The notes below the pieces were generated by a model. It worked only from the letters and a program-made list of their open reading frames with translations. It was not told the origin of the DNA and ran no database searches. A stretch of 64,000 bases of DNA from Psettodes erumei. Lineage: Eukaryota > Chordata > Actinopteri > Pleuronectiformes > Psettodidae. Where the stretch lies: assembly GCA_016785225.1 (NCBI GenBank), contig JAFBJZ010000512.1:6671001-6735000 (forward strand). The letters are read 5' to 3'. Position 1 is the stretch's first letter, and every line of letters starts with the position of its first letter. Shown here one piece after another: positions 1 to 30,964 of this stretch. The position numbers and the translations under genes were made by a program.

Positions 1-505
1 TGTGCTATTTATATATTTAGTTATATTATTTCCAAAGAGACAACTTTGTCAGTGCAAGTGTTTGGAGAAAAATATTGAACTGCTTTTTGAATTAAAACCT
101 GACCACAAATGTAACACAGATTATATAATCTAACATTTCACACACTGTGAACAGACTATTTGCCAAATAAAATCTACATTTATAGTACATATAGAGTAAA
201 CTTTGAACTGAAAGTTAACTTGTAGCTTTGAACCAAAAATTAGAAACACTTTGGTTTCTGCTAATAGACTGACTATATAAAGTAAATGTTGACAGCTGAA
301 TACACTGGAAAGCTCCAGTGTAAATTGCTTTACCTCTGATATCCTCTTAAAGCTGCAACAGGTTTTTAAGTATTTGTGAGCCTCAACTTAGAAAAGGATG
401 CATAAGTACAATGTCTTGATATTATATAATGCTGGAAAACTACAGTATCTGTGCCAAGTCACTTTTCTGACATCTTTCGACTTTTGATCTTCAATCTTCC
501 TGCAG
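1..505. other. samsn1 intron (partial), AT-rich
   Basis: This stretch precedes the first recognisable samsn1 exon. A pyrimidine-rich stretch and the acceptor ending at 505 (tcttcctgcag) close it. I see no coding exon here. The exon carrying the samsn1 start codon should lie upstream of the window, because the mammalian protein has about 19 residues before the part seen here. Confidence 0.6.
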
Positions 506-3500
506 CGCTCCACAAGCTTCGGCAGGTTTGAAGGCCTCAGACATCACTTGTCACAGACCAAACCAGAGGAAAATGAAACAAATACGGTTAGTACATTTGT
601 TTGTTTTCTTTTTGTTTTGGACGTTGACAAGAGAAGCTCCATCCTGGGAAAAAAAAACAGTGTGACACTGGAATGTGATACATTTTACTGCATGTTTGTG
701 GAGCAGAATAACAAATACAAGGGACAAAAAATGAAGGGATGGGAGGAATATGAGTAGTAGTGGTGTAAATGCATTGTCATTGCTGTACTATATGTACTAA
801 ACCAACTTTCTGCACACAGCTCACAGAAGAATGTGAAAGTTCAGACCCAAACAAATCAGCTGGACTTGGGAAGAAGATGAAGGCAATTTCACTGACCATG
901 CGCAGAAAAATGGGCAAAAAACACGCCAAGTCCTTCTCTGAGGAGACAGTGAGTGACATGAAAAACAAATACACTCACACACAATCAGCCTTCCATTGTT
1001 TATTCAGTTTGGAGTCTGTCAGGCACCATGTATAGAGCATCTGATCACACATACACATCAACAAGTAATTAAAGGGAAACGTTCACTATTTCAAACATTT
1101 GTGTGCACAAATGATAAAAAAAACAACCTTGCTACCTGTCTCATACAGTAAAAGTCCACAATCGCAAAACTCAGCCTCACTTACTGCAAATCTTTGCTGT
1201 TTTTCTCAAGAGTTTCATCGCCTACATCTCACACATAAAAACCCACATCCGCAAACAAGATGCTGTCGCTGCGATATGTAAATGATGGTGTCAGATTGGT
1301 GACAGTCAGATTAAAGCATTTGTCTGACTGACACCAAAACTCCCCAATGCCAGATCTTTTAAGTGGCTACGTGACTTTCACAACTGAAACCCCCTCGAAT
1401 TACTGATGTGTTTTATTTTCCTTGTGCTCTTCACAATTATGTATACTTACGTGATCAGGTTATAGCAGTTCTGGCACAATTTAAATCCACTGATTGGTGA
1501 TTAGAATGTTTGTCTGTGTTACCGAGCATGCCTCCTGATTAGAAATGTACATCTTTTTTTCTTTTCTTTCCCTCCAGGGCGATGACACAGACAGAGACCA
1601 GGAGGCAGAGACAGAGAGCGGCCCTCCAGCCGAGAAAAACTCTGCAAAGACAAGCAACTCCTTAGAAAGCCTTTACAGTGGCCAGAGCTCCTCCAGTAAG
1701 TATCTGGGCCTACTGTAAGCTGGGCCCTACTGGGTCATTACAGTCAATACAGAAATTACTTGTGAAATTTGTCCTATGGATTTTAAAAGTAATTCCACTA
1801 TTTTTTTCTTTTCTTCTATTATTATTTCATTATTATTATTATTAGAAGATCATTGTAACCATGTAATGAGACTGAGTTGTGTCATGATTGTGGGTTCAGG
1901 TGGTGTGACCAGTGAGTCCAATAGTTCTGGTCAAAAAGATGGTCTGAGGCTAGACGGCTCCTACCAGGGCCAGTTCTGTGGCAGAGCTCGTGTCCACACA
2001 GACTTTGTTCCAAGCCCATACGACACAGATTCTCTAAAACTTAAGGTAACATCCAGTGATTTTTGTAGACTTGCTTCAATCGAAATTATTCTTTTAGATA
2101 AAGATAATGATGATGCTTATTCGACAGCCAAACGTTAAGCAGGACAAGGAGCTATGATGCAACTCAAACCACATTCTGCTACCTATTTTTTCGTAGGCGG
2201 GTGACATCATCGATATAATCTGTAAGCCTCCAATGGGCATCTGGACAGGCATGCTCAACAATAAAGTAGGAAACTTCAAGTTCATCTATGTCGACGTGTT
2301 ACTGGAGAAAGAGGAGGAGGAGGAAGAAGAACCTCCCAAAATCAGACAACAGAAACTCTGCAAAAGACCTCGACCTAAAACTTTGCTGGAGTTACTGGAG
2401 CGACTGAATCTCGAGGTGAGGGCGGCGGCCGTTCAAACCTTTTGAATTTTAACAAGCTTACGACTTGCCATACTTTCACAACTCAACCTGAAAAATAAAA
2501 AAGGTTAAATACCTGATGTTTTCGACTCTCTGCGAGTCAACCCATGCCCAAGCACTCACTAACATACCCAAGCACGCAGTAGGTTGATGGGAATGAAAAC
2601 AAGCGCTGTTGTTTTTTTCAGGAGTACGCCTCTGCCTTGCTGCTAAACGGATACCAGACGGTGGAGGACCTGATGCACCTGCAGGAGAAACACCTGATCG
2701 AGCTGAACGTCAAAGATCCCGAGCACAGGCAGAGGCTTCTCGCTGCTGCTGAATACCGCTACACAGAAGGTTAGGAAGCGGTAATGACATCAAGCAATCA
2801 CACTTTATTTTACAGTTCACTTATTGATTGTTTTTATTTGAAATGTTGTTTTGAAATAATTGCATCACCAGCTTCTAATGATTGACAAATTTATAGTTAA
2901 ATTTCATTATTATTGCATTTTATTTCTAACCAACACTTTGATGATTGAATTGAAGTATATTTAAGAGTATTTTTTCTGCAGTAATTAGTCAGTATATATA
3001 TATATATATATGACCCCTGTGTGAGCAGACATCTCAAAATGTGTCAACCTTTTACAAATGAGCATTCATCAAAGCGCAACCTCAACTTACTATTAGTGAC
3101 AGCCCACACTGTGCTAAAAATAGTATAAACCTTTCAAGTTTTAAGTGACAAACATATAAACCGAATAACTGCATTTCAGATGCCAGGTGTAGCTTATCAC
3201 CAGCCTGGGCAGAAACTATTTCCCATTCATGGCTGTAGAAAGGGAACTGAACTGTTTGTAAATGTAAGGTGGAACCAGGTGGAAACTGAGACATTTGTGC
3301 CGCAGTGAACAGAAATACATCCTGCACATGGCGAGAAGCTTATCAGTGATTTCCTGTTACTCAGATTGAAAGTGCTTAAGAGGGCAGAAGTTGTTCCAGT
3401 AATCTGATGTGCTGCAGCAGAAGGCTGATAATCGCACAACCCTACATCAATGAAAGCAAAAGCGCTTGAAGGAGGAAAAAGGTTCACTGGGTAGTTTGTT

Positions 3501-4304
3501 TGGGCCGCTCATGTTTTAATTGAACGTAACTGACGGTGATGCGCACAAGGCAAATGAAAGGTCACTGTAGTTTTTCTATTTGGGTGACAGTTTGACTAAA
3601 CAGATGGCAGCGGCTGCGGTGTGACCCTGCCTGGCTTCTCGACTCCCATGAGATGCCAGTAATATAATCAAGCTGAACTCCATTAGGTTAGTGCTTTGGC
3701 AAAGTGGACACGAGGATTAGCAGCGTCTGTCAGTGAGGTAGAAATATCGGTGCATGTCAGCTCAATATTTTCACTCTGTAAGAGTGAAAAAAATAAAAGT
3801 TAAAGAGGGCAGTTGAGGTGTTCTGTGCTGCTTTTAGCTATAGGTCACACCTGGAGAAGTTAGTTCAGTATTTGGGTCATTTCTCCATTCACGGTTGACC
3901 AACAACACACTTAGTATTTTTACATGAGTTCTTGTAATAACAACCTTTACTGTCAAACATAATGGAAATGGAATAATAATTACTCTTGCTAGAATTACAA
4001 CAAATCAAATTAAATATGAAGATCATCAGCCTTTCACATCTAAATATGGGTTAATTTCCACTGTCTAACCCAAATGGCACAGATTTACTTCTTTAATGTG
4101 GCTGGAAACAGAAATGCGTAACATTATTTCCATTTCCATTTGTCCACAGGTGATGATGTCAGGGATGCAGAGGAGCACAAATCCTCCCACAGTCTGCAGG
4201 AAGAAGACAGCGACTGTCCCAGAGACTCGGGCTGCTTCATCCCGTCTGAATGTTCGGACAGCAAAGAGGACGCAGAGCAGCTCACAGATGCTGTGGATTC
4301 GTAA
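506..4304 (+). CDS. samsn1: SAM and SH3 domain adaptor SAMSN1 (HACS1), 5'-partial
   Basis: Cytoplasmic/nuclear adaptor that dampens B-cell and other haematopoietic receptor signalling (family knowledge). Seven coding exons are seen: 506-586, 820-948, 1578-1695, 1900-2045, 2197-2415, 2622-2769 and 4150-4304. All junctions keep frame, giving 331 residues; the amino end is outside the window. Exon 2 encodes the basic segment GLGKKMKAISLTMRRKMGKK, like the mammalian nuclear-localisation region. Exon 3 ends in the SLYSGQSS phospho-motif. Exons 4-5 carry the SH3 domain (GRARVHTDF, then GDIIDIICK and WTGMLNNKVGNFKFIYVDV), followed by a run of glutamates. Exons 5-6 carry the SAM domain (LLELLERLNLEEYASALLLN, LIELNVKDPEHRQRLL). 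The last exon keeps the CPRDSGC motif and ends in TAA at 4302-4304. The gene lies in tandem upstream of hspa13, as in human 21q11. Confidence 0.93.
2770..4149 (+). other. Last intron of samsn1
   Basis: This 1.4-kb intron holds a short (TA)n tract at about 2993-3011 and is AT-rich. No conserved coding signal was found in either strand. The small open frames here have no recognisable protein content. Confidence 0.7.
2993..3011. repeat. Short (TA)n microsatellite
   Basis: About nine TA units lie inside the last samsn1 intron. No function is implied. Confidence 0.85.
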
Positions 4305-4920
4305 TGTGCTCATTTGTCAAACGGATGCTTTTCGCATTTGGAATTCAAAATGTCTTGTTGATGTCCCTCATTCCAATAAGCTAACCATAAGCTTATTAAT
4401 GTACAGGAAGAACAACCAAGCAGTTTTCTAAGTTTCATCTCATCCATTTGTCACGTTATCAAAGTAATAATCAACTTGTATGTTTTAAGTTCTGGACGGT
4501 ATTTTTTTTTTATTTCCATGTTGTTGAAGAAGTGACATGTCTGTGATTTAATGTCACTTGTATTTATTGCATTTTCAATCATTCAGTGTTCTTCATATAA
4601 CGCCTTTATTTATCTCAGCTGCATAATTTTGACCTTTCTCGTCAGATCCTATCTCATTCAACAGCCAATGTCATTTGTTTTTCTTCCCATAAAGAAAATG
4701 ATCTTGTAAGCGATGTTGTAGTGTGTGGGTTTGAACAATGCATATTCAGATCTTGCCTATAATGTATACTGTACAGGAAAGCGTGGATGTCAATTTATGA
4801 ATGTGTGGGTGAACGAGAGAGTGTGTGAGAGAGCCTGCATGACAAAGTCAGCATTCATCTGTTTTCACAACTATTTGTAAATTATTTTGAAGAAATAAAA
4901 TTACATTTTATTGTTTTTGT
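4305..4920 (+). other. samsn1: samsn1 3' untranslated region with poly(A) signal
   Basis: This AT-rich stretch follows the TAA stop. A canonical AATAAA lies at about 4894-4899, followed by T/GT-rich sequence (ttgtttttgttgtcag), which fits a cleavage site near 4915-4920. A second AATAAA occurs at about 4988 but lies outside the obvious GT-rich context. Confidence 0.65.
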
Positions 4921-5119
4921 TGTCAGTTCAGCTTGACTTATTTCACCTACCTGTTTGAGAGCTTGATTCAAAAATACGTATAACGGAATAAAAATATGAT
5001 TGTTAACTTAATCATTATTAAAAATACTGTTTTGATATTTTATTTCCTAATACATTTATTTTTTATTATTATTTTCTTTTTCTATTTATATAAGATTAAG
5101 AAGATTTTTTTGTGGGTCT

Positions 5120-5437
5120 GGCTTTGCTCTGTTCGATTGGCTGGAAATACGGATACGTCGCGAAACTTTCCCAGGGCGTCACATATCGCAGGCGTTGATG
5201 GGAAGTGTAGTTTATAAATCCAGCCTGCTGCGCTATCCGTGGCGTCGATTGGGCGTGCCGTAAACTAAATTACCCAGAAGCCACAGGGAACTGTGTAATG
5301 TCGACGTGTGTTTTGCTGGTCGTCTAAAAAAACTCTCTGTATCGCATCATTCAGTTGTCAGATCCGGACGTATTTTTTTTTACCGACGCACTGTGAAAAA
5401 TTGTCAGCGGTGCGTGGCTTCGCAACGAAGTTTGACG
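5120..5437 (+). promoter_or_regulatory. hspa13: hspa13 promoter region
   Basis: Base composition changes here from AT-rich to CpG-containing. Two inverted CCAAT boxes (ATTGG at about 5127 and 5248-5252) are visible. Two sequences resemble the ZNF143/THAP11 motif (ACTACAATTCCCAG...): one on the - strand at about 5196-5213 (AAACTACACTTCCCATCA, a close match) and a weaker one on the + strand at about 5264-5282. The motif assignments are inference. No canonical TATA box sits at a convincing distance. Confidence 0.45.
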
Positions 5438-7676
5438 ATGTCGGGAGAAATTTCTATGATTGGTAAGTTAAAAGAGTTGGTTTTTCACCGAGATGCTAAC
5501 GCGTTAGCCAACCGCTTCGGTCCACCTGTACGTTAATACGCGTGTCGTTACCGGTCCCCAGGTTCGGTGATCCTGGCCTTGTTTCTGGCCGGCTATCTGG
5601 GCCAGCAGTACTTGCCTCCCCCCAAACCCAGAGTGATCGGCTTGGACCTGGGCACCACTTTCTGCTCTGTGGGCGTCTTCCACCCGGGCAGCGGGGAGGT
5701 GGAGGTGATAGCGGATGACGAGGGGCGGAAGAGCATCCCCAGCACAGTCTCCTTCACCGCCACTGCGGTGCTGGCCGGACACGAGGCCGTGGACTTCGCC
5801 GACGCTAACCCTCAGAACACCGTCTACGATGCCAAGAGGTTCATCGGGAAGACGTTCGAGCCGGAGGTCCTGGAGCAGGAGAGTGCTCGGTACCCGTTTA
5901 AGGTGGGTCACGGAGAGGTTTCACACGGGTTTACAACAGCTTTAGGAACCAGTTTTCTTTATTTAAGCATTTTTTCTAAAGGGATTAAGGGTTATCTGGA
6001 GTTGATTATGATATCACGCACCACTGACCCACATTGATGTAACTTGGTGCAAGAACCAGAAACACTCGGCCCACAATTTAAGAGAAGCCCACTGCCACAC
6101 TCACAGCACCCACACACAATACGACAAAGTGGCAAACCTCCCTGGTCCACCCCGAGTGAGCTCAAAGCAAAGTCAACAAGCAACAACGACCACAAGTGTA
6201 GCAAAAGACTTGACCACAACAACCAAACCAACACATGATGCACACAAACACGTTCACCTCGCGCCACGGATGTGCAATCCTGGACGAGCCCCAACCAGGC
6301 ACAACTCGCAATTTCATTAGTGATTAATTTGCAGATTATGCTCTGAATTAATCCATCGTCACATTTTCTTTAAAATCCGTAGAACACTGAAGAGGGGCCC
6401 GTCGCTGCTTTTCCAGGGCCTAAGTTGATATGTTCTCATTTTGTCTGATGCACAGCTTAAAACCCAAAACATTTTCAACTCGATGTTCAGTTTGGAGTGA
6501 CACAGATTCACTTTTTTATCCCCCCCCCACCAGGTGACAAACAACAACGGAAGCGCAGAGTTTCTGATCACCACCAACCGTACCTTCACCGTGAGCCCGG
6601 AGTTCATCGGCTCCCGGCTGCTGCTGAAGATGAGGAAGATGGCCGAGGCACAGCTGGGCGTGCCCATCCAGAAAGCCGTCATCTCGGTGCCCGCGGAGTT
6701 CGACGAGAGGCAGAGGAACTACACCGTCAGGGCCGCCAACCTCGCTGGTGAGTGCGATCCATGAGAGATCCACGACAGCCTGACATAAGTGATATTCTGC
6801 TGGGATAACGGGTGCACTGACTTCCTCGTTTTTCTTTCTCGCAGGCTTGGAGATCCTGCGCGTGATCAACGAACCCACGGCCGCTGCCCTGGCCTACGGC
6901 CTGCACAAGGCGGACGTCTTCAACGTGCTGGTGGTTGACCTCGGCGGGGGAACCCTGGACGTGTCCCTGCTCAACAAACAGGGAGGCATGTTCCTCACCA
7001 GAGCCATGGCAGGTAGGCGCTTTGCTAAAAAAAAAAAAAAAAAAAGACAAGAAAAGGGAGGTCTCTGTTATTAACAGCCCTGTTATTAACTAAGTGGATG
7101 ATTTTGGCAGGAAATAACAAGCTGGGAGGCCAAGACTTCAGCCAGAGGTTGCTCCAGTACATCATGGAGCGAGTCCGCCAGGAGTTCGGCGTCCCGCCCA
7201 CCATCAAAGAGGACATCCACCGCCTCCGACAGGCCGCGGAAGCCGCCAAGCTCAACCTCACGCTTCAGCCCGGCGCCACCATCAGGGTGCCCCTGCACCT
7301 TTACGTCGGCGGCAGCGGCTCCGCTCCCGCTCCGGTCGTCTTCCAGGCCGCGATCACCCGCGAGCTGTTCGAGGAGCTCAACGAGGACCTCTTCCAGAAG
7401 ATCCTGGCTCCCGTCGAGACCGTGTTAGCCGAGGGCCACTTGGAGAAATCGGACGTGGATGAGATCGTTCTGGTCGGCGGGTCCACCAGGATACCGCGAA
7501 TCAGGAGGCTGATCAGCGAGTACTTTGGAAAGGAGCCCAACACGTCGGTGGACCCCGACCTGGCTGTGGTCACCGGCGTGGCCATTCAGGCCGGCATCAT
7601 GGGCGGCTCCTGGCCTCTGCAAGTGAGCGCCATAGAAATCCCCAACAGACACCTGCGCAAGACGAACTTCAGCTAA
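5438..7676 (+). CDS. hspa13: HSPA13 / STCH, truncated Hsp70-family ATPase of the ER
   Basis: Microsome-associated member of the Hsp70 family consisting of the ATPase core only; it has no peptide-binding domain in any vertebrate, so its shortness is normal. Exons 5438-5462, 5562-5902, 6534-6747, 6845-7012 and 7111-7676 join in frame to 437 residues. Residues about 9-26 form a hydrophobic signal/anchor (SVILALFLAGYLGQQYL). The nucleotide-binding signatures follow: DLGTT (37-41), NEPTAAALAYG, DLGGGTLDVS, GGQDF and the VGGSTRIPRIR phosphate-2 motif. The protein ends PNRHLRKTNFS, matching the human terminus. Human HSPA13 has 471 residues; most of the difference is loss of a hydrophilic linker before the last subdomain, here reduced to a short Gly/Ser/Ala/Pro stretch (GGSGSAPAP). 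The start was chosen because MSGEISMIG aligns with the human start and the 25-nt first exon ends at a good GTAAGT donor. Confidence 0.96.
5903..6533 (+). other. hspa13 intron 2
   Basis: This 631-base intron ends in a C-rich pyrimidine tract before the acceptor. I looked for an intronic snoRNA (C box/D box) and found nothing convincing. Confidence 0.75.
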
Positions 7677-9130
7677 TCTCTGTTTAAAAAAAAAAAGGGA
7701 TGCCACAGAGACCCACCACAAACCCCCCACCGTGTCATGTGCTTAATTTAACATCTGCTGATGTGAGAAAACGCACAACTAAAAAAAAATCACTGTCGGC
7801 TAAATGGAGACATTCAAGACGTTCAGGTTTTCAGCCGCGCTTCCTTGTTTTTGAAAGGTGGCAGTAGGAAAAAAAAAAAAAAAGAAGTGCTCAGTGCGTA
7901 TCGAAACTTACCAACATTCCTCTTTGACTCGCGAAGTCAGAGCTCGGTGTGAAGGCCGCTTTTGTTGTGCGCAGGCATCAAGCAGAAATAAGACGCGCGA
8001 GTCCAACGAAATGTGAGTTGTGTATTCGCCCGTTTCGCTCAGCCGATGACACCTTTTCATGCGTTCCAGTCAGGGAACAGTCATTCATGTGAAGGACCTA
8101 AAGACTAGCCAGTACACCTTTTAGCTATTTATTTATTTATTCTCGTATGCCTGTGTGTGTGTTTGTGCGTGTGTCTACATATGGGTGAATGCGGGCCTTT
8201 GGCGCGTTTTCATCCCGCGGAAGGCCGGCGTAGAACGTGCTTGTGCCCTTGAGGGTTTTTCACTGGAGGCCGCTTGGGCCGAGACGCCTTAGCGCAAAGA
8301 CAAGGATGCGCACAAATCCGCCCCTGTAGAGGAAGCTGACCTCAGAGACGAGGCGCCCTGGCGAGGTGCAGAGTCCCCTGTCGACAAACAGGTGAAGGTG
8401 CACGTTGCAGGGCATTAGCATCATTAGCATCGTTCCCTCTGAGCAGAATGCGGATCGGCGCATTTGCCTCTGAGAGAGAACGACAGGAGACTTCTACTTG
8501 TCGCCCACCTTCTAACCTTATTGTGCGATATGCATGCTTTTCTTTAAACGGCAATTATTTGCACGAGAGTTCGCAGCAATGGCTGCAGGAAGAAGGACCA
8601 AAGCGTGGATCCCCGGTGCCTTGTGTATTTTCGATAGAGACGCGTCGGTGTCGCACACAGGACGTTTGATCGGAGCTTCTACAGCAGGACAAACCCGCTT
8701 TAACAACATCGTGTGAAGAAAAGTAGTTTCACCTGCACTTACTGTGGTGGCCAGGAGGCTGGAGATTGCACATCCACCATGGAAGTCGAATTCCCGTTCT
8801 GTTCTGAAGTCAGGTGTCTCGTCTGTTGAAAACGTAACCCCCCCCCCAAACTCCATACCCACATTCCTTTCAGGCTATCACAAGCAGGTGTATTTATTTG
8901 ATTTCCATTTTTCTCAACGGATGCATCTCTGATGTTTTAACTGGGAACCTCAGTGAGGATGTGCTGTTTGATACTGTACAGTGAGTTTCAGTCAGATGAC
9001 GAAGAAAACAAATGATGAGACTTATCTATTTTTGTATGTCACGTTTTACTCTTTGACAGAGTCTAGCCACCTAAAAAAAAAAAGAAATGACAGTTAAATT
9101 GCCATGACCTATTAAAAATGCATTTCTCGA
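7677..9130 (+). other. hspa13: hspa13 3' untranslated region
   Basis: Sequence after the TAA stop lacks a recognisable coding exon. Several poly(A) runs occur (for example at about 7870-7882 and 9073-9083). The best poly(A) signal is the variant ATTAAA at 9111-9116, giving a 3'UTR of about 1.45 kb. The convergent gdpd5 transcript probably ends only a few hundred bases away. Confidence 0.5.
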
Positions 9131-9339
9131 CTAATTCCCTGTCTGTTTGTTTCAGCGATTAATCGCTTTTTTGTTTTTGGCCAATGTGACTGCTCACCTG
9201 ATTTCTGCAGCAGTGCAGGGGTCAGAGGTTACACACAAAAAAAAACCCCACACACACAACCTCAAGAAGAAAGGTCTCACACCGTACACAGGTCACAACA
9301 AACAAAAAAAAAAAAATTCAGGAAGCTCCTGTGTAAGAA

Positions 9340-10558
9340 GGTTTTGTCATTTTTAATGTTCACTTCCGAGGCACGGTAATACCCCAGGGAAAAAGTCAAC
9401 ACGAAAGGCAGAATCAGTTTCTTGGCCCTGCGCCGCCTTCTGCGGTATCTGCAGCAACGTCCCTTCAGTTGGCGTTCACATTTCACGCTCGCTCGGTTTA
9501 CTTCGCAGCGTTCAGCCCTGCACCTGAAACCGATACTGAGACGCACTCCAGAGGCTGCGTGGGAAAAGCAAAAAGTACTTCCATTAAGACTATTGCTCGT
9601 GTAATTATTCAAACGGTCACATTGTTCAAAGGTAATTCTCAGTTGGCTGGAGCGTCTCTCACATTGGTTCACCATTCACGTACAATAACACATTCAACGT
9701 AGCACTGCACACGGTTAAAAAAAACATATCCAGCCAGGATATACACAGTACACCATACACATCTTTTAAAAAAAAAAAAAAAGAAAACAACAAAAACAAT
9801 CCGTAACACATTCACATTAACTGTTAAAAGACCGCACGCGTCGCCACTCGCCACAAAACCATTTAAACCAGTCGTAAAGTAAACCAGTTCCTTCTGGGGG
9901 ACACACTGGGCGCGCGGGTCATCCGACGTCATCGTCGCTGTGACGTACACCGATCGGGGGCGGGGCTTGAGAATTCATTCAGCCCCTTCGGCGGAAAAAA
10001 CAAAACAATTATCTTGCGTACGCCGCGTGAATATTTCACCTGGAGGAGAAGGCAGGACTTCTGTAAACAGCTCGTTTGCGACTTTTGAAATATAAATAGG
10101 AATGGAAGGACATGTGGGAGTGCCGACAGAACTCATGCTGCAATAAAGAAATTCCTCTGCGTAGCGGACAAATATCACCGACGGCGCCCGCAGCTTTGGA
10201 AAACTAGCTTAAATTAAAGAACTTACACAAAACAGTGGTAAATCGGGGCGGGGGGGGGCACATAGCTCTGAGAGGAGGAGGCCACAGATTTGGCGAATTC
10301 TATCAATAAAAATTGTCCGTAATCCTGCTTGATGTACAGTATATCTGACAGGCAAAGAAAAAAACTATCTATTTACAGAATGTACACGAAGCAACCGGGT
10401 GGTGGTTCTCTCCCGTCACGTACAGCAGCAGCAGTCCGTCAGTTAATCAGCAGGACAGAGGAGGGGCCGGGGGAACACAGCTTCACAGCGACTGAGACTG
10501 AGGGAGGGATCCGGACACCGAGCGCGTCCCCGTCTCCGTCTCGCGGGCTCAGTGCCGA
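9340..10558 (-). other. gdpd5: gdpd5 3' untranslated region (antisense)
   Basis: This is - strand sequence downstream of the gdpd5 stop. A variant ATTAAA on the - strand (TTTAAT at about 9352-9357 on +) is the most likely poly(A) signal; no canonical AATAAA was found on this strand in the interval. If correct, the gdpd5 and hspa13 transcripts end about 0.2 kb apart, tail to tail. Confidence 0.4.
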
Positions 10559-28989
<18,431 letters not shown>

Positions 28990-29856
28990 GCTCCTTCAGT
29001 CAGTCCTGGTCCCGCCTCCAGAGCTCGAACATCCCAGTGACTGCGTCGGACCCTGCAAGAAGAAGAAGATTTTTAAAAAAAAAAAAAAAAGTTAACGTCG
29101 AAGCAAAAAACAAAACAAAACAGGGGTCTCACAGATTGCAGACTGCATTGGGAAAATCCATCTGTGTCGTTAGTGGACTGACACGTCTGGCACGTTGATA
29201 GAAAACACATGCCGGCTGGAGAGGCACAAAGCTTCTCACACAAAGCCAGGCCTCAAATTAAGACCTTGTTTCCCAGCCCCCGTTTCCAATGACAACTGAG
29301 ACCGCGAGGGGCTTTCATTAATATGATCAAGGTAAAAAAAAAAAAAAAAAAAAAAGGAAAATGAAATTGAAAAGGGCTCGATGAAACCAACCATCACAAA
29401 TTACACTGACCGTGAACATGTCGCACAGTCGCTACGTATCTGGGCCGCGTGCGGTCACCATCGCTTGTTATGCCAGGCCCGACAAAGCCAGGAAAAGAAA
29501 AGGCTTGTTATTTGACAGTGACATTCTTAATAAAAAACAAAAACGAATTCACTGCAAATTCGTTAATTGAAAAATTAAATACACGCACGTTGCTTTCATG
29601 GGCAACAGAGCAACGATGAAGCGTCGGTGCAAAGAGTTCCTGCTTTTTCTACAATCTAATGCTGTATCTGAAACTTTTTCGGCTGCTTTTCGGTCCGCAT
29701 CAGGGAGACATCCGACCCGGGTGTCTGTCTCAGCTCCTCTGCCCCGTCTCAGAGCGGAGGAGCAGCGGAGCGCCACGATACTTTCAAGAAGAAGGACCCC
29801 CGCGTCCACTTCCTCCCTGCGTAACGCCGTTCGCCGCGTTATGCTCGGAGCCTCGC

Positions 29857-29883
29857 CTGCTGCTGCTGCTGCTGCTGCTGCTG
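29857..29883. repeat. (CTG)9 trinucleotide repeat
   Basis: Nine perfect units in a CpG-rich stretch. On the gdpd5 sense strand it reads (CAG)n. It is not in a recognised coding exon. Confidence 0.95.
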
Positions 29884-30936
29884 ACTCAGCACCGAGACCC
29901 TGCGATCAGCTGTAACAACAATAATGACATTACAGCAGCACCGAATGTTGTCACGCGCTTCTCTCTATGGGGGATGTGACGGAGCCCGTCGGGCTGTCGC
30001 CACGCTCGCAACTCGCACACCTTGGCTCAGGCCCGGGGCTGAACGCGCGTCTCTCGCTGAGCTCCGAGCTCGGTGAGCAAACTCCGAACACGGCGAGCAG
30101 ACGAACTCGCGTTCGTGCCGGGACACGCTCGGCCAGGCTTTAAAAAAAAAACAAAACGGAAAAAACAGCCGTGCCGCTGACACGGTGAAGCTCTGCTGGC
30201 GCGCTCATCGAGGCGCCCTAACAACCGCTTCCAGCGCCGTCGTGTTGTCACTTGTTGGGAAATTACAGCGTTCGAAAACCGGTATCCACAGCAATGCCTC
30301 CCTGTTGTTACAGCAAAGCGGCTGGCTTGTGTTGCTGCGTGTTTAGCTCTGAACGCTTCCATTTCTGCTGCCATGGCAGCCACTAGTGTCCTCGAAGCCC
30401 AGGCTGCCCCGCTCGTCGCTGCTCCTTCAGTTGAGAGGAGCGTCAACTTTTTGACGTAGGACATTATCGCGATTAGGCGGAGCAGCGGCCACAGGCGCGC
30501 TGCCTTCCAAATGAGAGGCTTTGCACCGGTCTTTATCAGCATGACGTCTGACCATGAAACCATCAGCTAAATACGACCCGGCGGACACGACTAAGGCTCA
30601 GGTAAAACTGCGACGAGGTGACGGACATTTCCCCTTCGCGATCGGAACGGATAAGCCGAGCGAGCGGAGCTGTTGCCCCGCGGGAGGAGCGGCTTTCCTC
30701 CCATTTCTGTGCCTGTCACAAGCTCTCCCCAACCAGGGTTCAAAGAGAAGAGAAGCTACGGGTGGTGTGCGAAAAGAAAAAAAAAAACAAACTGAAACGG
30801 CCACTGTCATCTCCTTTTCTGCTGCCTCATTTCCTCCAATCAAAGCCACGGCGAGGGAAAACAGTCTGCAGGGGAGGAAATGCTTCAGCAGTTTCCCCCA
30901 GCAGAAAGTGGTGTCTTCTTCTGAGCAGGTGACTGT

Positions 30937-30964
30937 GGGGGTGGGGGTGAGGGGGGTGGGGTGG
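30937..30964 (+). other. Potential G-quadruplex tract
   Basis: Four runs of four to six G separated by one to three bases (G5-T-G5 ... G6-T-G4) on the + strand. It fits the usual quadruplex pattern and lies within the CpG-rich gdpd5 upstream interval. Confidence 0.6.

Noticed and set aside
5238..5252. ER-stress element upstream of hspa13 (CGTGG followed by ATTGG, inverted ERSE-like)
   Set aside because: The spacing is five bases. ERSE needs nine and ERSE-II needs one, so this is not a match.
5504..5911. 135-codon - strand open frame over hspa13 exon 2
   Set aside because: Shadow of the GC-rich hspa13 coding frame on the opposite strand.
5962..6060. Possible C/D-box snoRNA in hspa13 intron 2
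   Set aside because: The box-like sequences do not have proper C and D spacing or a closing stem.
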